A DNA stretch of 64,000 bases from Gelidibacter salicanalis (GCF_007997285.1 NZ_VORX01000002.1:310001-374000); one strand, 5' to 3'; positions 36,082 to 45,063 are shown, counted from the first letter of the stretch. The notes: generated by a model from the letters alone, not told the origin. Made by a program: numbers and translations.

Positions 36082-36189
36082 TTAGTTTTTGTCGGCCTTA
36101 TCGTAAGCTTTAATAATGAGCACCGCCCAAATGATCACACAAATTGCTACAAAACCAGAAAACCAAAAAACAATAGCATTAACGTCCAT
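36082..36189 (-). CDS. 35-residue membrane micropeptide
   Basis: A short frame, MDVNAIVFWFSGFVAICVII and on to a charged tail KAYDKADKN, with one strong transmembrane helix and a positive/polar C-terminus. It starts at the ATG at 36189, 11 bases inside the end of the upstream 61-residue gene (36179-36364), so it is likely translationally coupled to it. Its size and single-helix form are typical of small assembly or regulatory subunits; no family was recognised. Confidence 0.55.
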   Translation of the reverse strand: MDVNAIVFWFSGFVAICVIIWAVLIIKAYDKADKN

Positions 36190-36364
36190 TCTTAATCTGT
36201 TTTATAAAGATCGCAATTCCCAAGAGCGTTGGTGCCCAAAGTCCAACAAATATGGCGTGCATTTGATAGCCTTTCAAAAACAGATACTCTGCAACAATAA
36301 TAATTAAGGCGCATAGTGCTAACATAAAAAGGTTGGGGACTCCAATTTTTTTAATAAAATCCAT
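36179..36364 (-). CDS. Small two-helix membrane protein (61 aa)
   Basis: A 61-residue protein with two hydrophobic segments (NLFMLALCALIIIVAEYLFL and AIFVGLWAPTLLGIAIFI) and a basic end (KQIKNGR). It is followed by and overlaps the 35-residue membrane peptide. A plus-strand frame across the same DNA lacks such features and is taken to be a shadow. Function is unknown. Confidence 0.65.
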   Translation of the reverse strand: MDFIKKIGVPNLFMLALCALIIIVAEYLFLKGYQMHAIFVGLWAPTLLGIAIFIKQIKNGR

Positions 36365-36803
36365 GATGAGGGTTTTGATAGGCTCTAAAATACTAAAAAT
36401 ATAAGGAGTTAAGGTGTGGGGAGTACAAAAACAAGTTTATGATATTTTAAAGGTCCATAATTAGATGTTAGCCTAGACTCGTAAAGCGGAACGGTGCTGA
36501 TATGGGTTACCTCCTGAACGTCGTAATGATAAAACCACATGGTCGATAGTGAACGTCATTCACGTTTTTGTCATGTCGAATGTAATGAGACATCACATCA
36601 TCTTTTACCATAGGCCTCCCCTGTAATGGGATTCCTCCTAACGTCGGAATGACAAATTGGAATGGAATGACAGAGCGTATAAATCCCCCAATTTTTAATA
36701 TTAATCCCAATTTATGCGTAATCTTGATCCTTTAAAATCCCACAACAATTGTTCTTAATCCCATAAACCACAAGGAAGTATTGGACAAACCTTCTAAAAA
36801 CCG
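36365..36803. other. Intergenic region with a decayed dispersed repeat
   Basis: About 440 bases without a convincing gene. Two similar, imperfect copies of a repeat lie at 36505-36530 (GGTTACCTCCTGAACGTCGT) and 36628-36653 (GGGATTCCTCCTAACGTCGG), each followed by AATGA. The minus-strand frames seen here look like shadows of this repeat. Confidence 0.5.
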
Positions 36804-36831
36804 AAAAACCCGAACATAAGTTCGGGTTTTT
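36804..36831 (-). terminator. Terminator of tRNA-Phe
   Basis: AAAAACCCGAAC (36804-36815) pairs perfectly with GTTCGGGTTTTT (36820-36831) around a four-base loop. On the minus strand it ends in a T tract directly after the tRNA 3' end. Confidence 0.85.
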
Positions 36832-36833
36832 GA

Positions 36834-36909
36834 TGGTGGTGCCTCCAGGAATCGAACCAGGGACACAAGGATTTTCAGTCCTTTGCTCTACCAACTGAGC
36901 TAAGGCACC
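36834..36909 (-). tRNA. tRNA-Phe (anticodon GAA)
   Basis: A 76-base cloverleaf read on the minus strand. The acceptor stem GGTGCCT pairs with AGGCACC. The D arm is GCTCAGTTGGTAGAGC, the anticodon loop CTGAAAA gives anticodon GAA (plus-strand 36874-36876), the T arm is CCTGGTTCGATTCCTGG, and the CCA end is encoded. A strong promoter (36970-37000) and terminator (36804) flank it. Confidence 0.97.
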
Positions 36910-36969
36910 AGTCGCTAATTTGCGAACTTGTCAGATTAAAATATCATATTTCAATCATCCAAGCGGGTG

Positions 36970-37000
36970 CAAATATAAAGGCATTTTTATTATTCGCAAA
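36970..37000 (-). promoter_or_regulatory. Consensus Bacteroidota promoter of tRNA-Phe
   Basis: On the minus strand: TTTG (36997-37000), 19 bases, TATATTTG (36970-36977). This is an exact match to TTTG-N19-TAnnTTTG, about 60 bases before the mature tRNA. It is the best promoter match found in the window. Confidence 0.8.
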
Positions 37001-37051
37001 AATAAAAGATATAAAAATTGCTTTCGTAAATTTACAGCTTTAATTTTTGAT

Positions 37052-37780
37052 ATGAATTTAATTGTAGATGTTGGCAATACACTTGTCAAAATTGCTGTTT
37101 TTCAGAACGATACCCTTGTAGAAAAACAAACGGTGGAAATTTCTGAAGTTGATGATTTACAGAAAAATTTTTTTCAGGACTACCCAAATATTCAAAAATC
37201 CATCCTTTCTTCGGTAGGAAAATTGCCAAAAGAGGTGCTTGAGAACCTCAAAAACCAATGCGACGTGATGATTTTGGACGCCAATTTAAAGTTTCCATTC
37301 AATAATCTTTACGCTACACCTAACACATTAGGTGTAGACCGGATGGCGCTTGTATCGGCCTCCGTGAAACATCATCCCAATCAGAATGTACTTATTATTG
37401 ATTCAGGGAGTTGTATTACGTATGATTTTATAACTAAGGATAATGACTATTTAGGGGGCGCCATTTCTCCCGGCATCCGGCTGCGTTACAAAAGTTTGCA
37501 CGACTTAACGGCGAATCTGCCCTTGTTAGATACGGAGATGCCAAAAGCAATCATTGGTGATACTACGGCGGCGGCAATTCACTCAGGCGTTGTGTTGGGA
37601 ATTATCAAAGAAATTGACGGAGTCATAGAGGATTATCGCGAAAATTATTCAGATTTAACAGTTATTTTAACAGGTGGTGACGCCATTTTCTTGTCAAAGC
37701 AATTAAAAAATAGCATATTTGCCAACTCGAATTTTCTTTTAGAGGGATTGAACTTTATATTAGAATATAACACACACTAA
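37052..37780 (+). CDS. coaX: Type III pantothenate kinase
   Basis: A 242-residue protein of the ASKHA fold. The start at 37052 (MNLIVDVGNT) is taken because the family begins with this phosphate loop; the longer frame from 36920 runs back into the tRNA leader. Motifs: DVGNTLVK (residues 5-12), TLGVDRMALV, the DSGSCITYDF motif and GGAISPGI. It phosphorylates pantothenate in the first step of CoA synthesis, in the cytosol, without feedback by CoA. It overlaps the following outer-membrane protein gene by one base and may head that operon. Confidence 0.9.
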   Translation: MNLIVDVGNTLVKIAVFQNDTLVEKQTVEISEVDDLQKNFFQDYPNIQKSILSSVGKLPKEVLENLKNQCDVMILDANLKFPFNNLYATPNTLGVDRMALVSASVKHHPNQNVLIIDSGSCITYDFITKDNDYLGGAISPGIRLRYKSLHDLTANLPLLDTEMPKAIIGDTTAAAIHSGVVLGIIKEIDGVIEDYRENYSDLTVILTGGDAIFLSKQLKNSIFANSNFLLEGLNFILEYNTH

Positions 37781-39084
37781 TGATAAAAAAACTTGTAATA
37801 GTTTTCATCACCGTTTTCGCCATTCAGGCGCACGCTCAAACGGGAACAGCATCACCTTATTCTTTCTACGGAATTGGATCTTTGAAATTTAAAGGGACAG
37901 TTGAAAACAGGAGTATGGGCGGACTGAGTATTTTTACGGACAGTATTCATGTCAACTTGCGTAACCCTGCGGGATATGCCGGGAACAACCTTAAGATTTG
38001 GAACAATGAAAGTAGACCTGTGAAATTTACGGTAGGTGGGAGCTCCAGTAATTTGAATTTGAAGTCAGATGATGGGAGCCAAAAAGCAAATTCAACAACT
38101 TTTGATTATTTAGCACTGGCTGTACCCATGGGGAAATTCGGAATGGGCTTTGGTCTATTGCCGTATAGCGCTGTAGGTTATAAATTGGAGTCCTCTAATT
38201 CTGATGGTAATTTAGAAAACCGTTATAGAGGAGAAGGCGGTCTTAATAAAGCTTTTTTAGGATTGGGCTACCAAATAACATCTGGTTTAGGAGTTGGTGT
38301 TGATGTCAATTATAATTTTGGAAACATTCAGAACAGTGCCCTTCAGTTTGGTTACTTAGATGGAAAGCCACTGCAATATTCAACCAAAGAGAACAACCGC
38401 TCTGATTTGAGTGGGATGAATATGAACTTCGGCTTGAGTTATAAAACAATGGTAACGGACAAGTTGCAATTGACCACAGGAGCCACCTATATGCCAAAGA
38501 GCACTTTAAGATCTGACAACAAGCGGGCTTTTTCAACTGTTGTGGTCAACCCTGAAACCGAACAGGAAATTACCGTAAATTCTCTAGAAGCTAATTTGGG
38601 TGAAAAGAATTTAGCACGTACTGATTTAACTTTGCCATCCCAATATTCTTTTGGTGCAGGTCTTGGTCAACCACAAAAATGGTTTGTGGGCGCTGAATAT
38701 ACTTTACAAAACACCAGCGAATTCGATAATCCTATCTTTAGTATCACAAATGCTAAATTTGTAAATGCCTCAACTATCGCTTTGGGCGGATTTTATATTC
38801 CACAATATAATTCTTTTTCAAGCTACTGGGATAGAATCGTTTATAGAGCTGGGGTTCGCTTTGAGAACACAGGGCTAGAGATAAATAATGAGACCATTAA
38901 TGAGTTTGGCATATCTTTTGGAGTTGGGTTACCAGTTGGAAACGTTTTCTCTAATGCCAATATAGGTTTTGAGGTCGGTAAGAAGGGAACAACAGATGCA
39001 AATTTGATTCAAGAAAATTTTATGAATTTGCAAATTAGTTTATCTTTAAACGACAGATGGTTCCTAAAACGAAAATATAATTAA
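37780..39084 (+). CDS. Outer membrane beta-barrel protein (FadL/PorV-like fold)
   Basis: A 434-residue protein with a Sec signal (MIKKLVIVFITVFAIQAHAQ). The mature start, SPYSFYGIGSLKF..SMGGL, is shared by flavobacterial outer-membrane proteins of this kind, and the rest alternates polar and hydrophobic residues with frequent Gly and aromatic positions, as in beta-barrels. It lies in the operon coaX - this gene - TPR - lptC, so it probably acts in the envelope. Exact function is unknown. Confidence 0.75.
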   Translation: MIKKLVIVFITVFAIQAHAQTGTASPYSFYGIGSLKFKGTVENRSMGGLSIFTDSIHVNLRNPAGYAGNNLKIWNNESRPVKFTVGGSSSNLNLKSDDGSQKANSTTFDYLALAVPMGKFGMGFGLLPYSAVGYKLESSNSDGNLENRYRGEGGLNKAFLGLGYQITSGLGVGVDVNYNFGNIQNSALQFGYLDGKPLQYSTKENNRSDLSGMNMNFGLSYKTMVTDKLQLTTGATYMPKSTLRSDNKRAFSTVVVNPETEQEITVNSLEANLGEKNLARTDLTLPSQYSFGAGLGQPQKWFVGAEYTLQNTSEFDNPIFSITNAKFVNASTIALGGFYIPQYNSFSSYWDRIVYRAGVRFENTGLEINNETINEFGISFGVGLPVGNVFSNANIGFEVGKKGTTDANLIQENFMNLQISLSLNDRWFLKRKYN

Positions 39085-39102
39085 CTGAATAAAAATAAGA
39101 CG

Positions 39103-40485
39103 ATGAAAAAACAAGTTACTTTAATCCTACTTACATTGTTCATGGGTTTCAATGTTGGGTTTGCACAACAGGATGAAGAATGTATGCTGAACTTAACCTT
39201 GCTAAACGATTACGCAAAAAGCAAGAAATACGATGAAGCTTACGAGCCCTTCAAAAAACTTCGTAGCAAATGCCCAAAATTCAATTATGCAATCTATTAC
39301 TATGGTGAGAGAGTTTTAAAGCATAAAATTGAAAACACTTCAGGTACAGAGCAAGTTACTTATGTTAATGACTTGATGAAACTTTGGGATGAAGGTCTTG
39401 TAAACTTTCCTAACAAATACCAACCTGGAGATATTCTACAGGATAAAGCTATGTTGAAGTATGACAATAGAGAAGCTTTAGGCTTAGGCAACAAACAAGT
39501 GTATGATGCTTTTGATGAGGTTTACAAAACAGCACCTGAAAGCTTTACAAATCCTAAAGGTTTATATGTGTATTTTTCAACTATCGTTGATATGCATGAT
39601 GCTAAAGAAGTAGAAGTATTAGATGTCTTTAATAAATATGACGACGTTTCTGATAAGATTGGTCAAGAAATTGACAACTATACTTTAAAGTTAAACCCTC
39701 TTGTTGAGAAAGAAGAAGCTGGTGAAACTTTAGATAAAAAATCTGAGCAATACAAAAAGCAATATGAAAGCTATTTAGAAGCTTACGATAAAATTACTGG
39801 TAGTATTGATGCAAAGCTTGGTAAATTGGCTAACTGTGAAGTGTTGATTCCCTTATACAATAGAGACTTTGATAAGTATCAAACTGATGCAGTGTGGTTG
39901 AAACGTGCGGTAAGCAGAATGTACAATAAGGAGTGTACTGATGATCCGTTATACACGAAGTTGGTAAAAGCTTATGATGCATCGTCGCCATCAGCAGATA
40001 CGAAATTCTTTGTATACAACTTGTTAATGAAACAAGGAAAGGAAAAAGAAGCGAAACCATATTTAGATCAATCTTATGATTTGGAAAAAGATCCATTGAA
40101 AAAGTCTAAATTGGCAATGAATTTTGGTAAGAGTTTAAAATCTCAAGGCAACTACGGTGCTGCAAGAAATTACTTCCAAAAGTCGTTAGCTTTAAACCCA
40201 TCAAACGGTAGAGCTCATATTGAGATAGCCAACATGTATGCGGCAAGTGCAAACAACTGTGGAGATACCCAATTTAATAAGAGAGCAGTATTCTGGTTAG
40301 CTGCCTCTGAAGCAAGAAAAGCAGGTAGAGTTGATGCCAACTTACAATCTTATGCTGAAGGTTTAGCCGCGAATTTTGAAGGTAAGGCACCACAAAAATC
40401 GGAGATCTTTGCTGAAGGTAATGGTGGGTCTACGATTAGAATTGGATGTTGGATTGGTTCAAGTGTGACCGTCCCAAAAATCTAA
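39103..40485 (+). CDS. Secreted tetratricopeptide repeat protein
   Basis: A 460-residue protein with a signal peptide (LILLTLFMGFNVGFA). The C-terminal half holds helical repeats, with PLKKSKLAMNFGKSLKSQ and YGAARNYFQKSLALNPSNG the clearest TPR unit. The N-terminal half is a long helical region rich in Lys and Glu. TPRs bind proteins, so it may be a periplasmic scaffold. It follows the outer-membrane protein by 18 bases and is one base from lptC, which points to one transcript and an envelope role. Confidence 0.82.
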   Translation: MKKQVTLILLTLFMGFNVGFAQQDEECMLNLTLLNDYAKSKKYDEAYEPFKKLRSKCPKFNYAIYYYGERVLKHKIENTSGTEQVTYVNDLMKLWDEGLVNFPNKYQPGDILQDKAMLKYDNREALGLGNKQVYDAFDEVYKTAPESFTNPKGLYVYFSTIVDMHDAKEVEVLDVFNKYDDVSDKIGQEIDNYTLKLNPLVEKEEAGETLDKKSEQYKKQYESYLEAYDKITGSIDAKLGKLANCEVLIPLYNRDFDKYQTDAVWLKRAVSRMYNKECTDDPLYTKLVKAYDASSPSADTKFFVYNLLMKQGKEKEAKPYLDQSYDLEKDPLKKSKLAMNFGKSLKSQGNYGAARNYFQKSLALNPSNGRAHIEIANMYAASANNCGDTQFNKRAVFWLAASEARKAGRVDANLQSYAEGLAANFEGKAPQKSEIFAEGNGGSTIRIGCWIGSSVTVPKI

Positions 40486-41052
40486 ATGAAATATTTTTCG
40501 TCATATAAATTATTCAACATAGTCATAGCTTTCGCTATGACTATGTTTTTTTCGTGTAAAAACAACTTTAAAGAGGTGCAGCAAATAGGTGTGCTCCAGA
40601 ATGAACCTATTGGTGTAGCGGAAGACATGAATTTGAGATATACCGATTCTGGACGCTTAAAGGCCAATTTAATAAGTCCTAAAATGTTGGATTTTTCTAA
40701 TCGGGATTTCTCCTACAATGAATTTCCGGACGGCGTCATTCTCAATATTTACGATGAGCGCAACAAGAAAAGTGTCATTGTTGCTGATTATGCGATTGTG
40801 TATAATGACACAGATTTGATCGATTTAAGAGGCAATGTCCTTATTACGACAGAAACCAAAGACAGTATTTTTGCGCAGCAGTTGTTTTACGATCAAAAGC
40901 GCGATTGGGTGTTTTCTAATAAACCTGTTAAGTATGTTTCAAAAAAGGAAATAATTACGGGTAATGCATTTGATGCAAATCGAGACTTTAATAAATATGG
41001 AATTTCAGAAGTTACAGGTATTCACTATTTAGACGATGATTCCGAGCAGTAA
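40486..41052 (+). CDS. lptC: LptC, LPS export periplasmic protein
   Basis: A 188-residue protein with a lipoprotein-type signal (AMTMFFSCKNN). The mature part is a beta-rich LptC/OstA-like domain with segments such as LIDLRGNVLITTETKDSIF and YVSKKEIITGNAFDAN, typical of Lpt-fold proteins that pass lipopolysaccharide across the periplasm. Most LptC proteins have an uncleaved membrane anchor rather than a lipid. It follows the TPR gene with no gap. Confidence 0.82.
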   Translation: MKYFSSYKLFNIVIAFAMTMFFSCKNNFKEVQQIGVLQNEPIGVAEDMNLRYTDSGRLKANLISPKMLDFSNRDFSYNEFPDGVILNIYDERNKKSVIVADYAIVYNDTDLIDLRGNVLITTETKDSIFAQQLFYDQKRDWVFSNKPVKYVSKKEIITGNAFDANRDFNKYGISEVTGIHYLDDDSEQ

Positions 41053-41103
41053 AATTTCTTCCCATTAACTATTCTTCCATTTATAAATTCGTTTGTTTTA
41101 TAG

Positions 41104-41134
41104 TTTACTTCAGATAAATAAATAGTTATCTTTG
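41104..41134 (+). promoter_or_regulatory. Promoter before the small membrane protein/CorC-like pair
   Basis: TTTA (41104-41107), 19 bases, TATCTTTG (41127-41134). The -7 element is an exact TAnnTTTG and the -33 has one mismatch. The ATG at 41160 follows 25 bases on. Confidence 0.6.
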
Positions 41135-41159
41135 CTTTTAATTATAAGGATTCATTAAA

Positions 41160-41342
41160 ATGCTTCAAAAAATTATTCAGTACGTCTATTTGTTTATTGC
41201 GGTCTTCTTTATTTACGAGACAGTTAGGTTATGGAATGAAGACCGATCAAAGGCATATATGCTATTGTTCTTCTCAGTTTTAGCTGTTGGAATGTATTTC
41301 TTTAAAAAGCATTTCAGGAAAAAAATGGATAATAACCAGTAA
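41160..41342 (+). CDS. Small two-helix membrane protein (60 aa)
   Basis: A 60-residue protein with two hydrophobic segments (IIQYVYLFIAVFFIYETV and AYMLLFFSVLAVGMYFF) and a very basic C-terminus (KKHFRKKMDN). It ends three bases before the CorC-like gene and has its own promoter, so the two probably form one transcript. Function is unknown. Confidence 0.7.
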   Translation: MLQKIIQYVYLFIAVFFIYETVRLWNEDRSKAYMLLFFSVLAVGMYFFKKHFRKKMDNNQ

Positions 41343-41345
41343 CCT

Positions 41346-42635
41346 ATGGACAGTAATGCCCTTATCATTATTTTGTCCCTTATTTTATCAGCGTTCTTCT
41401 CAGGCATGGAAATTGCCTATGTGTCCTCTAACAAGATTCACATAGAAATTGCTAAAAAGCAAAATGATTTTCTAGCTAAAACCCTTACTAAACTTACGGC
41501 TAAGCCATCAAAATTTATAGCGACCATGCTTATTGGAAACAATATTGCTTTGGTAGTTTATGGGTTTTTAATGGGTGATAAATTAGTCAATTGGTTCAAA
41601 TCTTTGTTGCCAACGGATTATGGTTTTTTAAACTACATGTTGAACGATTTGAGTTTGTTATCCCAAACCATCATTTCAACCTTATTGATCTTAATTACTG
41701 CCGAATTTCTTCCAAAAGTATTCTTTCAAATTTATGCCAATTCACTGCTGAAGATACTAGCAGTACCCGCCTATTTTTTTTACGGCCTATTTTCTTGGGT
41801 CTCAGATTTTATCATTTGGATTTCCAATATGATCTTAAAACGTTTCTTTAAAACTGGCGGCGATGATGTACAATTGGTAATGACAAAAGTAGAGCTGGGC
41901 AATTACATCAGTGAGCAAATGGAATCAGTTGAAGAGCACGATGAAATTGATAGTGAAATACAAATTTTTCAGAATGCACTTGATTTTTCTGAAGTAAAAG
42001 CCAGAGAAGTCATGTTGCCCCGTACTGAAATTATTGCCGTAGACATTAATGATTCCATTAAAAATCTGAATGGTTTGTTTACCTCATCTGGTTTATCCAA
42101 AATTGTGGTGTATAAAGACTCCGTAGATGATATTGTGGGGTACGTCCATTCCTTTGAGCTCTTTAAGAAGCCTAAAGACATTAAATCTGTAGTGATGGCG
42201 GTGGAGTTCGTGCCCGAAACAATGTTGGTTAAGGACGTTTTAAATGTGCTGACTAAAAAACGCAAAAGTATTTCTGTGGTTATTGACGAGTACGGAGGCA
42301 CTTCAGGGATCATTACGGTAGAGGATATTATTGAAGAGTTGTTTGGTGAAATTGAAGACGAGCACGATACTATTGAATTGATTGAAGAAAAGATAGATGA
42401 TACCAATTATAAATTTTCAGCCCGTCTGGAAGTCGATTATATTAATGAAGCATACAAATTGGACCTTCCTGAAGGTGAAAATTATGAAACTTTGGGCGGC
42501 TTAATTGTAGACGAAACTGAAGAAATCCCGCATGTTAACGATCAAATTCAGATTGAAAATTATTTGTTCACAATTTTAGAAGTCTCTACCACAAAAATTG
42601 ATTTGGTATCTCTGCGAGTTCTCGATGAAGATTAG
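41346..42635 (+). CDS. Hemolysin-family (CNNM/CorC) membrane protein
   Basis: A 429-residue protein. The N-terminal DUF21/CNNM transmembrane domain (residues 1-175, four helices, with SAFFSGMEIAYVSSNKIHI) is followed by a pair of CBS domains (about 205-335, with EVMLPRTEIIAVD and VVIDEYGGTSGIITVEDII) and a C-terminal CorC_HlyC domain (about 345-429). Relatives are involved in divalent cation (Mg, Co) efflux. In gliding Bacteroidota a paralogue, GldE, has the same architecture, but the operon here gives no gliding context. Confidence 0.88.
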   Translation: MDSNALIIILSLILSAFFSGMEIAYVSSNKIHIEIAKKQNDFLAKTLTKLTAKPSKFIATMLIGNNIALVVYGFLMGDKLVNWFKSLLPTDYGFLNYMLNDLSLLSQTIISTLLILITAEFLPKVFFQIYANSLLKILAVPAYFFYGLFSWVSDFIIWISNMILKRFFKTGGDDVQLVMTKVELGNYISEQMESVEEHDEIDSEIQIFQNALDFSEVKAREVMLPRTEIIAVDINDSIKNLNGLFTSSGLSKIVVYKDSVDDIVGYVHSFELFKKPKDIKSVVMAVEFVPETMLVKDVLNVLTKKRKSISVVIDEYGGTSGIITVEDIIEELFGEIEDEHDTIELIEEKIDDTNYKFSARLEVDYINEAYKLDLPEGENYETLGGLIVDETEEIPHVNDQIQIENYLFTILEVSTTKIDLVSLRVLDED

Positions 42636-42663
42636 TTTTTTACTGAAATCGGAATTCGTACAT

Positions 42664-42712
42664 CACCAATCACCAATCACCAATCACCAATCACCAATCC
42701 CCAATCCCCAAT
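42664..42712. repeat. 7-bp microsatellite (CACCAAT)5(CCCCAAT)2
   Basis: Five exact copies of CACCAAT are followed by two of CCCCAAT, in the intergenic space before the PpiD-like gene and upstream of its presumed promoter. The repeat could vary in copy number between strains and change promoter spacing. Confidence 0.9.
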
Positions 42713-42835
42713 CCTCATATTTCAAGGGCTAGGACAAACAATTCAATATTAAATTAATAAAATAGACTTCTACTTTTATTATTTGATAGAAATTGGTATT
42801 TTCGCGCACTTATATTTTCTAACTTATACAATAAA

Positions 42836-44980
42836 ATGGCAGTTTTAAATAAAATTAGACAACGCTCAATTTTCCTTATTGCAATTATTGCAATGGCCTT
42901 ATTTGCTTTTGTACTTTCTGACTTGTTCAGAAACAGCAGCGCGTTTGGTCCTCAGGATACCATTGCTACAATTAATGGTACTGATATTAAGCGTGATGAG
43001 TTTATGAGCAACGTTGAAAACATGCAACGTCAAATGGGCCCTAGCGCTACATCTACTCAAACAATGAACAGAGTTTGGGAACAGGAGTTAAGACGTGCTG
43101 TGTTGGAAAACCAATTCGACGATTTAGGACTTTCTGTGGAAAAAGATCAAATGAGAAATCTTTTGAGAAACAGTTTTTCTACTTATCCTGAATTCACCAA
43201 TGAAGCTGGAATTTTTGACGAGAATAGATTGAATGAATTTATTGTCAATTTAAAGGCTATTGCTCCTGAAAGAGCTCCCTTGGGTAATTTTCAAATTAAT
43301 TATGCCGAATGGGTAAATAATGAAAATGCCATTGCCGTTGGTGCAAAAGAGCAAGCGTATTTCAATATGATCAAAGCTGGAGTAGGAGCAACTCTTGCGG
43401 ATGCAGAAGTTGATTACAACATGGAAAATGCTACGGTGGATGTTAAATTTGTAAATGTACCTTATACCTCTATTGATGATAGTGCAGTGAAAGTTTCAAA
43501 ATCTGAAATTTCTGATTATATCAGTGCTCACAAAACAAAATATCAAGTTGAAGCTTCAAGAGATATCAACTTTGTTCAATTTGCAGAAGCTGCTTCTTTG
43601 GAAGATGAAAATTCAGTAAAGGACAATGTGCTCGCCATGATGGATACTAGAGTTGAATATAACGAAGTATCTAAATTGAATGACACGGTTGTTGGTTTTA
43701 AAGCCACAAAGGATGTTGAAGGATTTATCAACGCAAACTCTGATGTAAAGTACACCAATAGTTTTGTGACTAAATCAAGCTTACCAGATGTTGCTCAGGA
43801 TAGTATTTTTAATCTTGGTATAGGTCAATATTACGGACCTTACAAAGACAACAACATGTATAAAATCAGTAAAGTTGTTGAAGAAAGATTTATGCCAGAC
43901 TCGGTTAAGTCTAGACATTTATTAATTCCTTTTGTTGGATCGCGTGCTGCTGATGCGTCTACCGTACAAACAGAAGCTGAAGCAAAAGCTACGGCAGATA
44001 GTTTATTGAATGTCATTAAAGGTAACCGTTCAAAGTTTGTCGATCTACTTGATTTCTCTATTGATAAAGTAAGTAATGAAAAAGAAGGTGTTTTAGATTG
44101 GTACGCTTACAACTCAATGGTACCTGAATTTAGAGACTATACGTTTGAAAATAATAAAGGCGATTTAGGTATTGTTAAAACTGATTTTGGTTTCCATGTT
44201 GTAGAAATCTTAGATCAGAAAGAAAAATCCCGTATGGTAAAAGTGGCAACACTTGCTCAAACAGTTCAACCATCTGAAAACACCATTGACGATGTCTTTA
44301 ACAGAACTTCAAAATTTGAAATTGCCCTACAGGATAAAGATTTTCAAGCAGTAGCTAAAGAAAATGATGTTGTGGTGAGACCAGTAAATAATATTAAAGA
44401 ATTAGACGAAAACATCCCAGGATTGGGAAGCCAAAGAGCAATCGTTCGTTGGGCATTTGAAAATGGCACTAAAGTAGGAGACTACAAACGTTTCTCTATC
44501 CCAGGTTTAGGCTACGCAGTGGTACAAGTGTCTGCAGTTAATAAAAAGGGTTTAATGACTCCAGAAGCTGCTTCAGCATCTGTTATTCCTGAAATTAGAA
44601 AAGAGAAAAAAGCAAAAATGATCCGTGAGAAAATCTCTGGCTCTACAGTAGATGCCGTTGCAAAAAGTCAAAATGTTGCAGTGTCAAATGCGAGTGCTGT
44701 AAACATGAAAAACCCAACCCTTTCTGGCGCAGGTTTAGAGCCTAAGGTTGTTGGAGTTGCTTTCGGATTAAAAGAAGGAGAGACTTCTAAATTAATCGAT
44801 GGCAATAAAGGTGTCTTTATGGTGCAAGTTTCTAAAAAGACGGCTGCTCCTAAATTGGACAATTACCAAGCTATTGTAAACCGTATAAACGGTGCTCGTT
44901 TAAATACGTCGCAAATGAAAGCTTATGAAGCGTTAAAAGAAATTGCTGAGATTGAAGATAACAGAGCTACGTTTTACTAG
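42836..44980 (+). CDS. ppiD: Periplasmic peptidyl-prolyl isomerase, PpiD/SurA-like
   Basis: A 714-residue protein. One N-terminal membrane anchor (IFLIAIIAMALFAFVLSDLF) and a SurA_N-type chaperone domain (to about 200) are followed by a parvulin rotamase domain (about 360-465, with SRHLLIPFVG and FGFHVVEILDQ) and a long C-terminal region. This is the layout of PpiD, which folds exported proteins at the inner membrane. It forms its own transcript, with a terminator at 45001. Confidence 0.87.
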   Translation: MAVLNKIRQRSIFLIAIIAMALFAFVLSDLFRNSSAFGPQDTIATINGTDIKRDEFMSNVENMQRQMGPSATSTQTMNRVWEQELRRAVLENQFDDLGLSVEKDQMRNLLRNSFSTYPEFTNEAGIFDENRLNEFIVNLKAIAPERAPLGNFQINYAEWVNNENAIAVGAKEQAYFNMIKAGVGATLADAEVDYNMENATVDVKFVNVPYTSIDDSAVKVSKSEISDYISAHKTKYQVEASRDINFVQFAEAASLEDENSVKDNVLAMMDTRVEYNEVSKLNDTVVGFKATKDVEGFINANSDVKYTNSFVTKSSLPDVAQDSIFNLGIGQYYGPYKDNNMYKISKVVEERFMPDSVKSRHLLIPFVGSRAADASTVQTEAEAKATADSLLNVIKGNRSKFVDLLDFSIDKVSNEKEGVLDWYAYNSMVPEFRDYTFENNKGDLGIVKTDFGFHVVEILDQKEKSRMVKVATLAQTVQPSENTIDDVFNRTSKFEIALQDKDFQAVAKENDVVVRPVNNIKELDENIPGLGSQRAIVRWAFENGTKVGDYKRFSIPGLGYAVVQVSAVNKKGLMTPEAASASVIPEIRKEKKAKMIREKISGSTVDAVAKSQNVAVSNASAVNMKNPTLSGAGLEPKVVGVAFGLKEGETSKLIDGNKGVFMVQVSKKTAAPKLDNYQAIVNRINGARLNTSQMKAYEALKEIAEIEDNRATFY

Positions 44981-45000
44981 TAGTTATCATACTATCCTAT

Positions 45001-45037
45001 AAAAAAAGAGGGCTTAAATTTTAAGACCTCTTTTTTT
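45001..45037. terminator. Bidirectional terminator between ppiD and the GYDIA kinase
   Basis: AAAAAAAGAGG (45001-45011) pairs with CCTCTTTTTTT (45027-45037) and an inner CTTAAA/TTTAAG stem, with A and T tracts on either side. It lies between convergent genes. Confidence 0.8.
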
Positions 45038-45063
45038 ATGTTGCATTTTTCTACGTTTTACGT

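Noticed and set aside
36116-36307. Plus-strand frame across the two small membrane protein genes
   Set aside because: No hydrophobic or domain pattern; the minus-strand frames show clear transmembrane helices and translational overlap.
36507-36894. Two minus-strand frames around the repeat region and the tRNA
   Set aside because: One runs through the tRNA-Phe gene and the other through a dispersed repeat; neither has protein-like character.
42664-42712. CACCAAT repeats as a CRISPR or protein-coding repeat
   Set aside because: Seven-base units without spacers, and no frame is kept across them.
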